Source: Hirudo medicinalis (taxonomy: Eukaryota; Annelida; Clitellata; Hirudinida; Hirudinidae). Taken from it: 64,000 bases of DNA. A program made the position numbers and the translations under genes. The notes beneath the pieces are model-generated. The model made no database searches. It worked only from the letters and a program-made list of their open reading frames with translations, and had not been told where the DNA came from. The stretch lies in the NCBI GenBank assembly GCA_011800805.1, contig MPNW01000029.1, positions 1 to 64,000 of the forward strand. Reading direction: 5' to 3'. Positions 33,628-46,289 of the stretch are shown here, piece after piece (position 1 is the stretch's first letter; each line of letters starts with the position of its first letter).

Positions 33628-34018
33628 GGCGCAGCGACGCAACAATCCACGGTGTAAAAGTGAAATATATTGACAGAGACGCTTTGGCATCGCCAATGAC
33701 CTACGTGTCCCAAGCCGACCTTTGGCATTAAGTGTAAATAATCCCAAACCTTCAGTCAGGCAATAAAACTTGAGAAATAAAAACAAACTTGGCTTGACCC
33801 AAGCAGAAAACGTAACGAGTTACAATAATAAACAGTATTGAACCAGCCTAGTTTCACGCTGCATCAAAAACTTCCCTTCTCAAGCAAAGACCAAACTCAC
33901 TCATCGCAGCACGGCGTAAACAATTCACAGTTGTGTATTTATAGTTTCCTGGGGAGGATAACAATAGTAATATGTGATAAAAAAAAAAAGCTATTGACAA
34001 AGTTCAGCAGATCAACAG
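33628..34018. other. Upstream region of PNPO, no gene
   Basis: AT-rich DNA 5' of PNPO, with A-rich runs (for example 33979-33990) and no recognisable core promoter or repeat. The plus-strand frame 33838-34050 looks like chance. Confidence 0.4.
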
Positions 34019-35123
34019 TTATTTATCTAATATGTGCGTTAGAGTCGTGATGAATGACGAGTGACGTAGATGTAGCGTTCTTGGGTTCCAGGGAGTTATA
34101 CAGGATTTTGTAAAAGGGGGTGCCAACCAAGAGATTTCAATGGCAGTTTCAGCTTTGCACTCCGGCTGAAGAAGACGACTGAGGACAGCTCTGGAAGGAG
34201 CCCCAGTCATTGCCTTACCATCCGGCCGATGTTACCTTCAAGGGAATGTGCAGCAGGGAGGCATTTCATAAATGGTGAGTGGCCACAGGAGTCTCGGGAG
34301 CAGCACGAACTGATAAAGCCGTACTTTAAATTTTCCGGGCAGAAGAGTTCTGTCGATTGCGTCCAGGCCCTCTTTGGTGGTTTTCCGAATAGCAGCCTCC
34401 TGGTTTTATCTGATAACTGTTCATTGAAGACATTGAAGACTCTTCCTAAACTTTTCACTTGCTCATCTGATACAGTTGGGATTCTCTGTCCAGCAACCAC
34501 GAGTGACGTATCTCCGCAAATTTTTACTCTTGTGAGAGCGAGGCTTCTGGATTTTGCGGGCTTGAACGACATCCGGCACCAACTGAGCAGGTCATCCAAC
34601 TTGTCCAGCGTTTTTTGCGTGACCTATTTTCTATTCGTGAGCAGAATCACGATATTGTATCATCCATAAAGGCGATCCTTGATCGAAGGAATGTAAGTCC
34701 CGATGCCGATGTGCGCTTCTGGAATGCACGGGCCCAGTGCGTTGAGGATAATATGAATCGCCAGTATGAAGAGGGCGGGAGAGATGGCGCACCCCATGGC
34801 AATTCCAACCTGGAGTTACACCCACCTTGATGTGAAGCCCTTTGTGGAGAACCTCATCTCGAACCCGTCGAAGTAATTCTGTTAGATCCGGATCACAGGT
34901 TTCAGTACGTGATGAGTTTCTAGTGTCTTCCAAATGAGTTGGTGGAACATCGCTCCATACGCGTTAGCCAGATCCAGCCAAACAACGTTGAGACAACCGA
35001 TTTTTCTTGGCTCGTTGAATTGCTTCCCAGATCATAGTCGAGTGTTCGATGCACCCAGGTATGCCTGGAATACCTCCTTTCTGCACTGAGGTGTTGAAAT
35101 AGTAGTTCGTCATCACAAACTAT
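34019..35123 (-). mobile_element. R2-like LINE reverse transcriptase relic with frameshifts
   Basis: Read on the minus strand: SVQKGGIPGIPGCIEHSTMI, then in another frame VVWLDLANAYGAMFHQLIW (the first catalytic aspartate block), VGIAMGCAISPALFILAI, a gap where the second aspartate pair should be, MDDLLSWCRMSFKPAKSRSL, AGQRIPTVSDEQVKSLGR and LPGKFKVRLYQFVLLPRLLW. This order and wording match the R2/NeSL-like polymerases common in aquatic invertebrate genomes. Frame changes and stops occur about every 100-150 bp, so it is inactive. Confidence 0.8.
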
Positions 35124-35790
35124 GTGAGTCTCTGGGACATAATGGCGAAAAAAGACTTTTCTCCGTTTGAAATACTGAAGTATCTGCTTCGAAGCCGTGC
35201 TCCACAGAAAGTCTTGACTGATTTTGAAAAAGCCTATATCAGTGCTGTTAACATTGCTTTTCCAAACGCAGAGGTCAAGGGATGTTATTTTCACTTGTGC
35301 CAGAATCTCATCAGAAAAGTACAGTGTTGGCTTGAAAATTGAGTTCGAATTAGACATTGAAGTTAAGCTGAAGTTAAAATCCCTTGCTGCATTGGTCTTT
35401 GTGCCAAGCAATGAAGTTAGAGTAGTTTTTGGTGTACTTGCAGATTCTTTTCCATATGAAGACAAATTCAATGAAATTTTGACCTACTTCTTATCCACAT
35501 ATATTGAAGGCGCAGCTGGGAGAGATCCATAATTTCCAATCAGAGTTTGGAATCATCATGAAACTGCTGCTGAAAGATCTTCAAAAACAACAACTGTGAA
35601 GGATTTCACAATGTATTGAACTCTATTTTCCAGTGAAGCCATCCAAGTGACTGATCCTTACTGGATGGCCTTGAAAGGGATCTTGCATGTCACAAATACA
35701 CTGGAAAAAGCCAGAGGTAAAGAAGAAGAAATATGAAGCTCTACATGAACAAGATGCTTACGTATACAGGGTTATCGAGAACAAGATAAA
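35124..35790 (+). mobile_element. Mutator-like (MULE) transposase fragment
   Basis: The plus-strand frame from ~35150 reads PQKVLTDFEKAYISAVNIAF, then NAEVKGCYFHLCQNLIRKVQ. These are the DFExA and GCxFHxxQ signatures of the MULE transposase domain. After a one-base frame change it continues LAALVFVPSNEVRVVFGVLA and LSTYIEGAAGRD, then FPIRVWNHHETAAER, where the domain's W-N and its NNSVEGWHxxF tail should be. Frameshifts interrupt the tail. The fragment begins within ~30 bp of the R2-like relic's edge. Confidence 0.78.
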
Positions 35791-36846
35791 CATCGTTTTT
35801 TGAGGCGTATGGCTAATTGTTGATAACTTGTGTTTATTGCAAGGGTTTATGTAAATTCAAGATTATTCATGTCACATGCCTGTTAACCCTGTTTTAATTT
35901 CACATACTTTTTAAAATATGTTGTAATAAACTTTCGGTCTCAATATATGTTGAATTTATTGTTGGATTTATTCAGTTCACAAATGGGTGGTATTACCTGT
36001 ACCTATGTTATGTCAATTTGGTGACGGAAAAGCAAAAAATAAAGGTGTGATTGTAAAATTTAAATATTTTAAAATCCGGGCGGACCTTGGACACGTGTCC
36101 CCTTGCCCCACCTCCTCGGCGACCAGACCCTTAAATTCCACACTTACGTAATATTCCTGTTAAATCATGTAGATCTACCTATACTAAAATTACGTAAATT
36201 CAGTTTAAAACGCCATAATATTTCTTTCAATTGTCTACGTGCGTAACTGTCGTGTGCGCAATTGCCATGTGCGCAATTGTCTGGTTAACGGTTTTGCAGC
36301 TGCTGGAGGGGTGTTCTCAAAATTTTGATGGGTTGAGCAACCACCACCCTAATTAGGGATACATAAATTCCTGCTTGGACTTATTATCATTACAATGACA
36401 ATTGACGAAACATAGATGAAATCCGATATCAATATCTTGGAGAAACCAATTCTTCATTAGATGGTACATACTGTACTGCCACAATTGACAAAATCAAAAA
36501 AAGCCAAATTTGAAACTAACATTCAAATTATGAAGGTAAACAAATATCTTTTTGAAAGAAAAAATGATTCTTTCAAAGTCCATTATAAAACTGTATTTAT
36601 ATAAGAAATATAGTGATTATTAAAATCATCTGTGTTCCAAACAGACTCGCAAAATCTGAGTTTCGTGACAAATTTTGCAATTAATTTTATTGTTTAAATG
36701 TTATTATAGTTGAAATTTTTCATAAAAAAAAAATATTTATAATTAAAATAATTTGTTTATATTAAGTTTTAACGGCGACGGTGAAGGATTGGTTTGGTTT
36801 TGTTTGACATTGGGAGCAATTCCTCTGTAGTCTGGTTGTTGCCATC
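35791..36846. other. Intergenic stretch before PDHX
   Basis: AT-rich with no supported gene. A short imperfect repeat of GTGCGYAATTG occurs around 36239-36284. The PDHX promoter must lie near its right end, but no core element is evident. Confidence 0.4.
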
Positions 36847-39800
36847 ATGTTTGCAAGAATATCGCTTAAATTCCTCCCAAGAACGGGTTATCTGAAACGT
36901 TGGTTTTACAAAGGACAGATTCTCAAAAGTACGGTTGTTCCGCTTTAAAACAAATCGTTGCAGATATGTTTACATTGGGATGAAGCGTTTTCTTACATAA
37001 AAAGCGTGGAACACCAAAATATGCCTTTGTGATAAATTGTCTAATTTTACTGCATATGGAAACGGTATTATTTTAAATGATTACCTAATCTAATCTTGCA
37101 TAAATTAATGAACACTTCATAACATAGATGACTAGTACTGTCTTGTCAAAAATTTGCAAAGTAGCCAGAAATCCAACTGGACCATTGCAAGAGCTCATTG
37201 ATCACTATGATCTTTATTTTATTAATATTTTCTTGTGTTAAATATGAAATCTCAGCTGTTGAATAATCAAGAATCGGATTGATTGATCAATCAGTCAAGA
37301 AATTAATCTTGTCTAAAGCTTTTCAATTATCGTTATTGGTAATGTATTCTAAATTATTTTTGCTCAAGTATGAAACTATGTTATGAACCACAAAAATGAT
37401 TTGGTAAAATATTCTAAAATTCTTCTAAATTAGTAAATCGAAATTATGTAAATAAAGAAATATTGGTAGTGACTATTAACAAAAAAGATGTTCAGTTATA
37501 TATGTTATATATATGCTATTTGACCATCAGTGATATTTATAGTATAATCACAACAGATTTTTTTATAATTATTCTTAGGATTACATGAATTCATATTGTT
37601 TTGAAATTAGTGGACTTTAAAATTTTTAATGCATTTCATGGTTTCAAAGTTCCCCAGATGCTTACACTTAATGGTGCTATACCAGTAGCATTGTTTTTGT
37701 TGTTGTCATTATTATTGTTATTGTTATTATTAATATTTTGATTTTTAAACAAACTACAGGCACTGTTGAGGTTCGAATGCCGTCGCTCTCACCAACAATG
37801 ATGCAAGGAAATATTGTAAAGTGGCACAAGAAGGAAGGTTAATAGCCATTATAATATGGGAAATAAGTCTGTTTACATTAAAGCCGATTTGCTAGCATTT
37901 AAACATCAGTCGATAAAATATTGCACAAAATACTTACTTACAGACATCCACTCTTACAATCTTAGATCATCCAATCAATTCAGATCTGAATTTTCCCATA
38001 CAACCTTCAAAAAATTCTCCATATGTTGTCGAGGTCCACTCTTGTTCTCTTCTCTACCATCATCCCTTGCTTCTGTAAACAGTTTCTCACTACTTAAATC
38101 CCGTCTTTAAAAAATGCATTCTGTCCAGTTGTTGAGATTTACATTTCCTCACCCCTTTATCTGTTGTATCATTTATCTTATCTAACCTTCCTTGGTTTGT
38201 GCCACATCACTGCCCAGGTTGATCTATATTTTTCATTGTCACGTATTCGTTAGTTTTTCCATGTTTTCTTAATTTTTCATTGTTTTCATCAATTTTCTCA
38301 TGTTCTTTAGCAATAAAATGTCGCATTCTCACTCTCAGCTAATCAATTTGTAAATACTCTTTCATAAGTATCGCCGTAATTATGTCATTTTGTAACCTGT
38401 TATCCCCTAGACGGGAATTATATTCCCTTTGGGATATACCATGAATTTCTGAATGTTTTGTGTGTGTGTGTTTTTTTTTTGGTTCTTCGTTCAGAGTTTT
38501 GAAATAAATGAATTCTAAACCTTAAAAAAAAATTTAACAAAACTACATTGAAATAAATTGAAAAGGCAAATTTATTTTATGAATAGACATAATGTTGGTT
38601 GATGGATAAAAGGAATGCATTATTTGATGATTTGAATAATGATAATTAAGAGGGAGAATTTGGAAATATTAAGAAAATAAATCACTTACTATTTGAAATC
38701 CATGTAATTGTATGTAAAAAAGAGTATTTCAACTTGCATGAATTAATTATTTAGTAATCTGTCAATCAAAATTCAACTTTAGTAATCAAGCTGTTATTTC
38801 ATCTCTTGATTATCTGTTGCTTGTACTCCGACATTGCAATACATTATCTTGAGAGTCTGTAGAGAATGTTTATTATTCTCTGTATTTCTTTTGATGTAGC
38901 CATATACTTATAATCAGTGCCATTTCATTTAATCCCAGTAAATAACATTCCTTGGATTAGTTAATTTTGAACTTCAAAACAGGTGATCAAATTTCTCCTG
39001 GTGATATGTTGTGTGAGATTCAGACTGATAAAGCTGTCATGGCATTCGAAGTTGAAGAAGAGGGCACTCTAGCCAAAATATTGGTTTGTTGAGCTTTTGT
39101 TCTGTGCCTACTGGTGCTTCTAAAGACATTTTTCACCTTAATTAAGGTTATGGCAGTGTCAAACATCTAATTACTGTTTGTAACTGTCAATTAATACTAC
39201 TCATAATCTCAGAAAGGTGACAATACAAATGAAGTGGCTGTTGGAACCTTAATAGCTTTAATAGCTGATGGAGGAACAGATTGGAAAAGTGTCAAAATTC
39301 CTGAGGATGTTGTCCAAGAGGGTTCTCAGAAACCTCAAATAAGTGAATCTCCTGTTGAAGCTCCTAGAGTTGAAAGGTATTTGCGATTTTGTTGGTATGT
39401 TATGCTGATGCGACATAATGCATGAGAGTGCTTTGGTTTGAAAGATCGACAGTTCCCATTGTTTTAACAGAGATGTTGTTAAACAAGGTTGTATTTTTAT
39501 ATAATATAAGTTTCTTAATACTCCACGTTGGAGTTTCGACAGAGATCCTCATAGGAGTTTCTCCCATCTTCAAACGTTTTGGTCCTATGATTCTCCTTAT
39601 GTTTTCGGGGGTGGGCTAACCTCGATGGGGAAGAGGTCTCTTCTCTAGCCTTTTGCTTCGATGTCCTTCGATAGATCTGCATACTTTTCCACTTTGAGCA
39701 ATTGCCACATTCAAGTCTGTCCTCCCACATACCGTCAGTCTCACCAGAGTGATCAACAGGATGTCCCTGTTGATTTTTGCCTTTCGGACCCAACATTATC

Positions 39801-42800
39801 TTCATCTATGTGAGGCTCTCACTGGCCTTCTTATGCCGATCATTACTCCTGGATTGGAGTGACTATGAAAGCTCTCATCGGCTTCTTTATGTTGCTTACT
39901 TCACCACTTGGAAGCCGGCAGTCTTCGACTTCGAAGCTCTCTTTGGCCTTCTTGTGTCGATCACATCTGCCCGGTTGCCTACAGAAGCCATGAAAGCTCT
40001 CGGTGACTTCTTCACGCCATATACTTAATATATGCAGATTGGGGCCTAAATTTTATTTCTAACGGGTGTTGGAACTGTTGTATAGAACTTTTCAGGACTT
40101 CATGGGCTTCTATTCAACTCCATTTGGATGGTAGTCAGTAGTGATTTGCGAGCCCATGGCCCGTTTGTTTTTCCTGACAATACCGCATCTCTCAGCCAAC
40201 GAGTTTGCTTGTTGTTTAGGTGGATCATTGACACAGGAGAACAACAGCTTTCCTGCAGTGGCTTCAGAACACTTCCTCGGGCTTCTCATTTGCCAGATCC
40301 AGAATGAGGCCACTTCTACCCAGGCATTCTTGTCATAACCTTTGTTCTTTCTCACCAGACAATCTAATCTTAGTGAGGAAAGCATAAGTCAACAAGCTGA
40401 CTAGGCCCCTTGCGCCAACCTCAATGGGGGAGACTACAATATTCTGTAGCCTTTCACTTCCAGGTCCATCGACAGATCTGCACGCTTCTCCGCCTTGAGC
40501 ACATTGCTCTATTCAAGTCTGTCCTCCCACGGAACCGTCACCAGAATGATGGCATCCTTCGACGGTGACACTTGCTCCAAGTCTGGCCTCTTGCCACTTT
40601 CTCTGAGCACCTGGGGGGAGTTGCCTCATCCCTTCTATGTCGACTGTGATCTAGTCGTTTGCTGCTGCAAGAATGTCTCTGTTGAGCATTTGCAGAGGTA
40701 CGAGAAACCCTCATGCAAAAAATAAATCTTCCACTGATTTGAGGTCATGTGAGAGTTGGCTTTGGAAAGTGCTGCTTTTCCAGTCTCACAAACTTCTCGA
40801 AGGACCTGGTTATGTCATCACATATACCAACCATTGACAAGGGCATATGTGCAATTGATGAGCACATGATGCAGTGTCTCGGTTCCACCAAGGAGCCTGC
40901 ACTTGGCACCAAACCCCACCTTTACAAATCATTCCCAGAGGGCAACTGGTAGTACACTGACCTTATTATGAAGTCAAGCCAGAGTGGGAACATCGTTCCA
41001 GATAAGGGCTGGTTGCTTGCTGCACTGCCCTCATGACTTGGTCTTGTTCCACTTTTCACCTCCTTTCCTGGCTCTGACTGATCAGCTCACTTGGGACCAT
41101 TTTGGAAAGTGGTTCCATCCATTTTTTGCTTCCATCCAGGAACACTTTTAGAGGGTACCTGTTTCATATTTTGAAAATTATAAAATAAGGATCACCCTAA
41201 TATGTATTGTATATATTTTTCCATAGGTCTCACATTTTTTTATAAGCAAAAGATGTATTGTTTAAAAATGTTGTTAAAATCAAAATTAGTTGATATTTTA
41301 TTATTATAATCACCACATGGTTATCGTTACTGATATTACTAGATCAATTTTTTTCGAAAATTTCTTTAGCATCAATAACTTTGTTTAGGTCACATGCATT
41401 GGGACCAGCTGCTAAAATTCTTCTTCGGCAATATAACATTAATGCCAGTAAAGTGGGAGCCACTGGACCACATGGGATCTTGTTGAAAAGGTATTTGCTT
41501 GTATTGAAAGATATGTCATATGACACGGAAAGGACTATGTGCTTAAAGATTGTTATTTCTAGTGATGTGATGAAATACATCAAGGAGAAGGATTTAAAGC
41601 CAGTTCAAGTAGAACAAACATCTCCTAAGCCTCCAAAAGCTTCCAAAATGGAAGCCCCTAAAGTTGCACCTTCAGAACCTCTGCCATTGGGTGTTTCATT
41701 CAGTCAAATGCCTGTTGATCATTCTAGGACTAATTATAAAAAGCTTGTAAGTAGAGATGGAAATGTTGTAGAAATGATGTTGCTATATTGATATTTTGAG
41801 AATATTTTATATCTTAAACCATCATTTAAACTTTACTTTTTATTTTCAAAATCACTTAAGAATTGTTTAATTATTTTATTTATTTATTTATTCCACAAAC
41901 TGAAAGGCCCTATAGACCATTAACACAAATTTGTACAGATTATAAGAACAAAAACACAAGCTGCCCAGAATGACAATGTAACTTGATAATGGAATGCAAG
42001 TCAGATATCTATTAAAATCAAAGTCACATTAGAGCACTAAAGTGAGGAATGGTGGATGATTTAACAATCACAAAAAGAAAATTTTTCTGTCCATGTAGAA
42101 TTTACTTAATTGAAGCTTAAAGTTGCTTCCTTAAAGCGTCCTCTTGTGCTTGGATAGACCTGGGCAAGGAGGGAATATTTCAAAGAATAGTTTGAAAATT
42201 ATTTAGTATCTTGTATTTACTATTTTGTAGCAGAGAGTTAAATCAGCCAAGAGGCGGTGTTCTGGTATGAAGATTGAGAAGCTTGAGTCTTTCCATATAT
42301 GGATGGAATTGATTTTGTGAAGCGTTTTTGGATGCTCTCAATTTGATCGATTATTTATTAAATTTTAAGTATACTTAATTTATATAGAGCCATATGCTTA
42401 GTCAGAAGCACTTTTGGTTAACCATTCATAAAGCACTCCTCAAGGGTGCTTGTGGCAGTGCATGATGGGTTTGGAACACAACTCATTATGACTGTTGCCA
42501 TTATCGCTGTATGCAGGAACACTAACCCATTTGGCAAATTTGCATGCCATATTAGGTATGTGGTGTGGATTCCAGGCTGGTGAGGAATACTCAAGAATTC
42601 GCCTGACATTTGCAGAATGCAAGCTTTAAAATATCCTTGTCTTTAGAAGAGAAAGATGTTCAAATCATCCAAAATATTGTAGCACCTTTACGAGTGATAG
42701 TTTCAATGTGGGAATCAAACTTTAGGTAGGGATCCATCAAGATCCCTAATCCTATTGACAAGCTGCAGGGTTTGGCCGATAATGAAGTACTCATGAGCAT

Positions 42801-44404
42801 CTTTCTTTTTGCATTTTTTTGTCACAGAAATCTTGACATTTGTCTGGTGCAAGTTGAAGTTGCCATGTGCCACTCCATCGGCCACCTCGTCAAGAGCAGA
42901 TTGCAGCTGGATTTCGGGTGAAGTAGGCAGCAGTAATCCTTGAATAGATTAGGAAGGTCATTAATTTATAAAAGAAAGAGAGTTACATATAATTTCAATT
43001 TACTGATTTGAAGTTAAGTTGAATACTAATTAGCATTGAAATTGAGATTCAAGTTTGGGATTTTGTCACCCAAATTTAAGATTTTGACTTATCTTTATGT
43101 CAAGAAAGAATGTTGGAATTATTGAAGTTGCTATTGAGCCAATTCTCCAACAATTCTTAGAGTTCCTAGTTTTTTGAATCAAAAGATTACAATCGTATTG
43201 TCACAAATTATTTGCTTTGGCAAGATAATGGTTGAACATTTCAACATCTTGCATCAACACAGTTTCAATTTTCACATTGTTACAAACAATTCATGTGAAG
43301 ATATGTGAACCATGTGTGTTATGCCTTCAATTTTTTTTAACATTGGACATATATCATTTGAATTTTGCTGAAGAGAATTTAAAAAAAATGCTGAGTTATA
43401 AAGTAAATCTCATTAACAGCCCATTCCTCACTCATATTCATCCATTGATATTTGTATGGATGCAGTTGAAAGATGCTGTGAAGAATTCAAAAGTATACTG
43501 TATTTTTTATAAATGAAAATTTTTAATATTCTCAATTTGATTTCTTGTTTTCAGAGGACAGACTGAATGTTGAATATTTAGACATTTTGATTAAAGCTGC
43601 TGCCATCTCTTTAAAAGTCAGTCACAAATTCTATCTAGATTATTTTATGAAGCTCATTTAGGTCAAATTCTTTAATTTTAATTAAATGTTAAATGTTTAT
43701 TATTCAAGAAATTCCCTCACTTGAATGCCATGTGGAACAATGAAAGCATTCAAGTGCTGAAACATACAAATATTTCTTTTTCTTTTGATGTTGATGAATC
43801 TCATATCTTCCAAGAAATTGAAGATGCTGCTTCACTTACAGTGGCACAAATATCCTCCAAGATTAAGGTTCTGACCAGAATCAATCACCAGTCATAATTA
43901 GATCTTGGATTGCATGTGCCATATTCTGACTTCTTTCATTTATGGTAGGAGTTCAAGGAAAAGGCAATTTCCAAAGAATTACCAGATTTTGGAGTTTCAG
44001 GAAGCTCATTGTTGTTGGTTTCTTGAAAATTTTGTTTAATATTAGTCATACATAATATTTTAATATTTTCTGTTATTTGTCATAATATGGATTGATTAAT
44101 TTCTTTTTGAGTTGTTTTTAATAGGATTTCTTACCTTGGAAATGTTGACATCACGAGTTATCACAGTGTTGTTATTCCTCCTTGTGTGAGCTGCTTGTCG
44201 TTTGTAGCACCAAGATCCATTCTTAATGAAGACTGCACGAAGATTCTGAAAACCACCGTCTCAATGTCATTTGATAGTCGGGTGGTGGATGATGTAGATG
44301 CCACCAATTTTTTAGAAAACATAAAACAGTTGCTGGAGAACCCATCACTGATGATTAGCCAGCACACAAACAAAATTGATGTGCAGAAATTATTTGCAAA
44401 ATGA
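36847..44404 (+). CDS. PDHX: Pyruvate dehydrogenase E3-binding protein (component X), 11 exons
   Basis: A mitochondrial structural subunit that anchors dihydrolipoamide dehydrogenase (E3) to the pyruvate dehydrogenase core. Exons 36847-36928, 37760-37837, 38983-39083, 39213-39376, 41389-41490, 41563-41764, 43420-43492, 43555-43616, 43709-43867, 43949-44010, 44125-44404, in phase, 454 aa (human 501). The basic, Phe/Leu-rich start ([20 protein letters not shown]) looks like a mitochondrial targeting peptide. The lipoyl domain has [16 protein letters not shown] and the lipoylated Lys70 in [12 protein letters not shown]. The E3-binding domain is [16 protein letters not shown]...TGPHGILL. In the acyltransferase-like domain the E2 catalytic DHRVVDG reads DSRVVDD (residues 412-418): the histidine is serine, as in PDHX and unlike active E2. 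The end of exon 6 uses a weak donor (41765) chosen because it keeps the usual spacing; a nearer GTAAGT (41747) would drop six residues. Introns 2, 4 and 6 contain transposon remains. Confidence 0.92.
37850..38535 (+). mobile_element. 5'-truncated LINE 3' end in PDHX intron 2
   Basis: The frame 37856-38110 reads [40 protein letters not shown] and [11 protein letters not shown], the last ~80 residues of a LINE polymerase (family wording HxYNTRxxS, FSIRxxGPxLWNSLP, FKxxLK). It is followed by ~400 bp of 3' UTR with a GT microsatellite (38457-38470) and an AATAAA at 38501-38506 just before an A-run at 38524. That is the layout of a 5'-truncated retrotransposed copy. It begins within about 20 bp of the exon 2 donor. 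Confidence 0.8.
39500..41000 (-). mobile_element. Unclassified transposon relic in PDHX intron 4
   Basis: GC content rises sharply here relative to the surrounding intron. The block at 39640-39740 (CTTCGATAGATCTGCATAC..., CATTCAAGTCTGTCCTCCCA) recurs in diverged form at 40447-40560. Between them, a ~60-bp unit (GAAGCTCTC-N-GGCCTTCTTRTG) repeats about four times from 39811 to 40020. Minus-strand frames (39515-39805, 40110-40385) are rich in Cys, His, Lys and Arg (for example [20 protein letters not shown]), like the N-terminal part of a LINE ORF. No polymerase motif is visible, so the class is unknown. Confidence 0.5.
41871..42960 (-). mobile_element. LINE reverse transcriptase C-terminal relic in PDHX intron 6
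   Basis: On the minus strand: [20 protein letters not shown], KCxxxxxxKK and, near 42560-42610, [17 protein letters not shown], the VRPxLEYASPVWNP block of CR1/L2/RTE-like polymerases. Stops and frame changes occur throughout. The element's 3' end abuts a (TTTA)n run at 41876-41892, the sort of microsatellite tail such LINEs use. Confidence 0.75.
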
Positions 44405-46289
44405 AATTCTCAAATGTTTTCACTTTACAGAAACCCCAACAATATAACGGCAGTACACTGCTCTGAATTTGAAGGAAAACTATATTCTTTTCATGACTTG
44501 CGTGAATGATATATATATTTATAGAAGTTGATATAGGTAATTAAGTATTTCATTCTTTAGACTTTGTAGATGAGCACGAAGCAAGGGTTGGGAGTGATGC
44601 TTGACAGGCGTGCTAGGGGTTTCCTTTTGTAGTCATGGAGGTTTTGTAGTTTTGTGGGGATGCAAAAAGCAATTTCACTTCACTTGATTAATTGGAATGT
44701 GGTGGTAAATATAATAAATTAAAAATTGTGGAAAAATACGTTAGGATGGGGTGGTCACTGTAGCTTGTAAGGAAGTTGCTTGATTGTTCGACTAGGTGTT
44801 TATTTGGTGTTTGTTTGAATACCGAAAAGTATATAAATTCATGAAATATTGAAGGTGACAAGCTTCTATTATTAGCTGCTTCTCATTGATTAGCCGTCAC
44901 AGCTTTGTTAGAGGTTCAAGTCGGAACTCAGTGTCACCGTCGCATTGGAACGTCAAATCAAAAAAATATCCCTTGGAGGGAGTGGCTTTGTGGTTTAGAT
45001 ACCAGTCAGTATGTCGGCTGGGGTTGTCTGCGAGGCATTTTGTGAGACTGACAAAGCCTTGAGATCAACTAACGTTCCATTTCCAGGGTGAGATTACTAG
45101 AGATGCACGGCTTATGTCAATGAGATGCAGATAATCAAATATGGTAATGGACTTCAATAACTTTGGAATTTTGATTTGTCTAATTTGATGTGTCTTTAGG
45201 GTTCTATATCTCAATTTGTAAAGTCCCTGGCAAAACTAGGCTCCGGAAACGCTCACTTTTGCCTCCTGCTTTCCAATCAATCGACTTTTGTATTGGACGG
45301 GTAGCCAATCATTCCAGCAGCGGTTTGTGCACTTTTTTCTATTGCTAGGATATTAATAATGCTTGTCTATTTTATTTATGACTGGAAAAATAATAAATTT
45401 ATAAGTATTTATAAATTAAAGATTTAACCGCTGTTATTATGTTATCAATATTGCTTTATGTTGTAAAGTGAGACATTGGTTTAAATGAAATCAAAGCTGT
45501 AGAAAATCGAAAAACTCATTTGCTGGGCCTTTTTCAATTATAGTTTGAAATATAATTTTACTTTAAATTTGTTGAATTGTTGACAGCATGACTTGCTAAC
45601 AAAATTCGAAAATTTAAAAGATTTGCTACCGAACTACATTAGGGTGAACTATTTTGATGTGGTATGGGGGTTCGGCGTTATATACAGGACATATTTTTAT
45701 ATTTGAGGGAGACTTGATTGGAATGACGCCAATTTCAAGTGAAAGGTGAAACCTTTCAAACAGCCAATAATGATAAACAAGTAATCAAGAGCCTGCTTCT
45801 CATGACTATTGATATCAGGCTCGGTACAGTATTTAAGCATGCAACGTGTACAACCCATGATCAACTGATATGCCTACAACACCATTGTCGTTAAATAAAA
45901 CTTGATTTCTCCAATCTCTAAATTTTTTAAATTTCACCTTAAAACAAAGCACTTTAACGTTATTAGAGTGAGTCAAATCATTTTCTAGAAATGATTGTAT
46001 TCTATAGAAGACATTCTATGCCGAAGTGTTAATTTCGATCAATGTATGATTGCATAATGAACTGATTAGACGATGAACGGAAAGGTACCGTTTTTCCGTT
46101 AGTAATCAATCCAAATAACGTACATTAAGACAAATTACAAACAAATGAATTTTATCATTTAAACCGACCTACTGAATAATTCGTATGCTTGCGCTACCAG
46201 TGGCCTCTAGCCTTAAGCAGCATGCTATGCAGCGTGAGTCATCTATAGATATCTGCTTATAGGTGGTGTATGCGGCCCCGCATCGCTGT
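44405..46289. other. Intergenic stretch between PDHX and alpha-spectrin
   Basis: No gene supported. A possible AATAAA for PDHX lies at 44710. The region 45830-45920 (…GTCGTTAAATAAAACTTG…) has an LTR-end flavour but no partner is visible. Non-coding 5' exons of spectrin may lie here. Confidence 0.4.

Noticed and set aside
34631..34933. Minus-strand 100-codon frame as a separate protein
   Set aside because: The polymerase motif (VGIAMGCAISPALF) lies in a different frame of the same strand; this frame is its shadow.
35124..35471. Minus-strand frame 34920-35471 as a gene
   Set aside because: It crosses the junction between the R2-like relic and the MULE fragment, which explain the coding signal in other frames.
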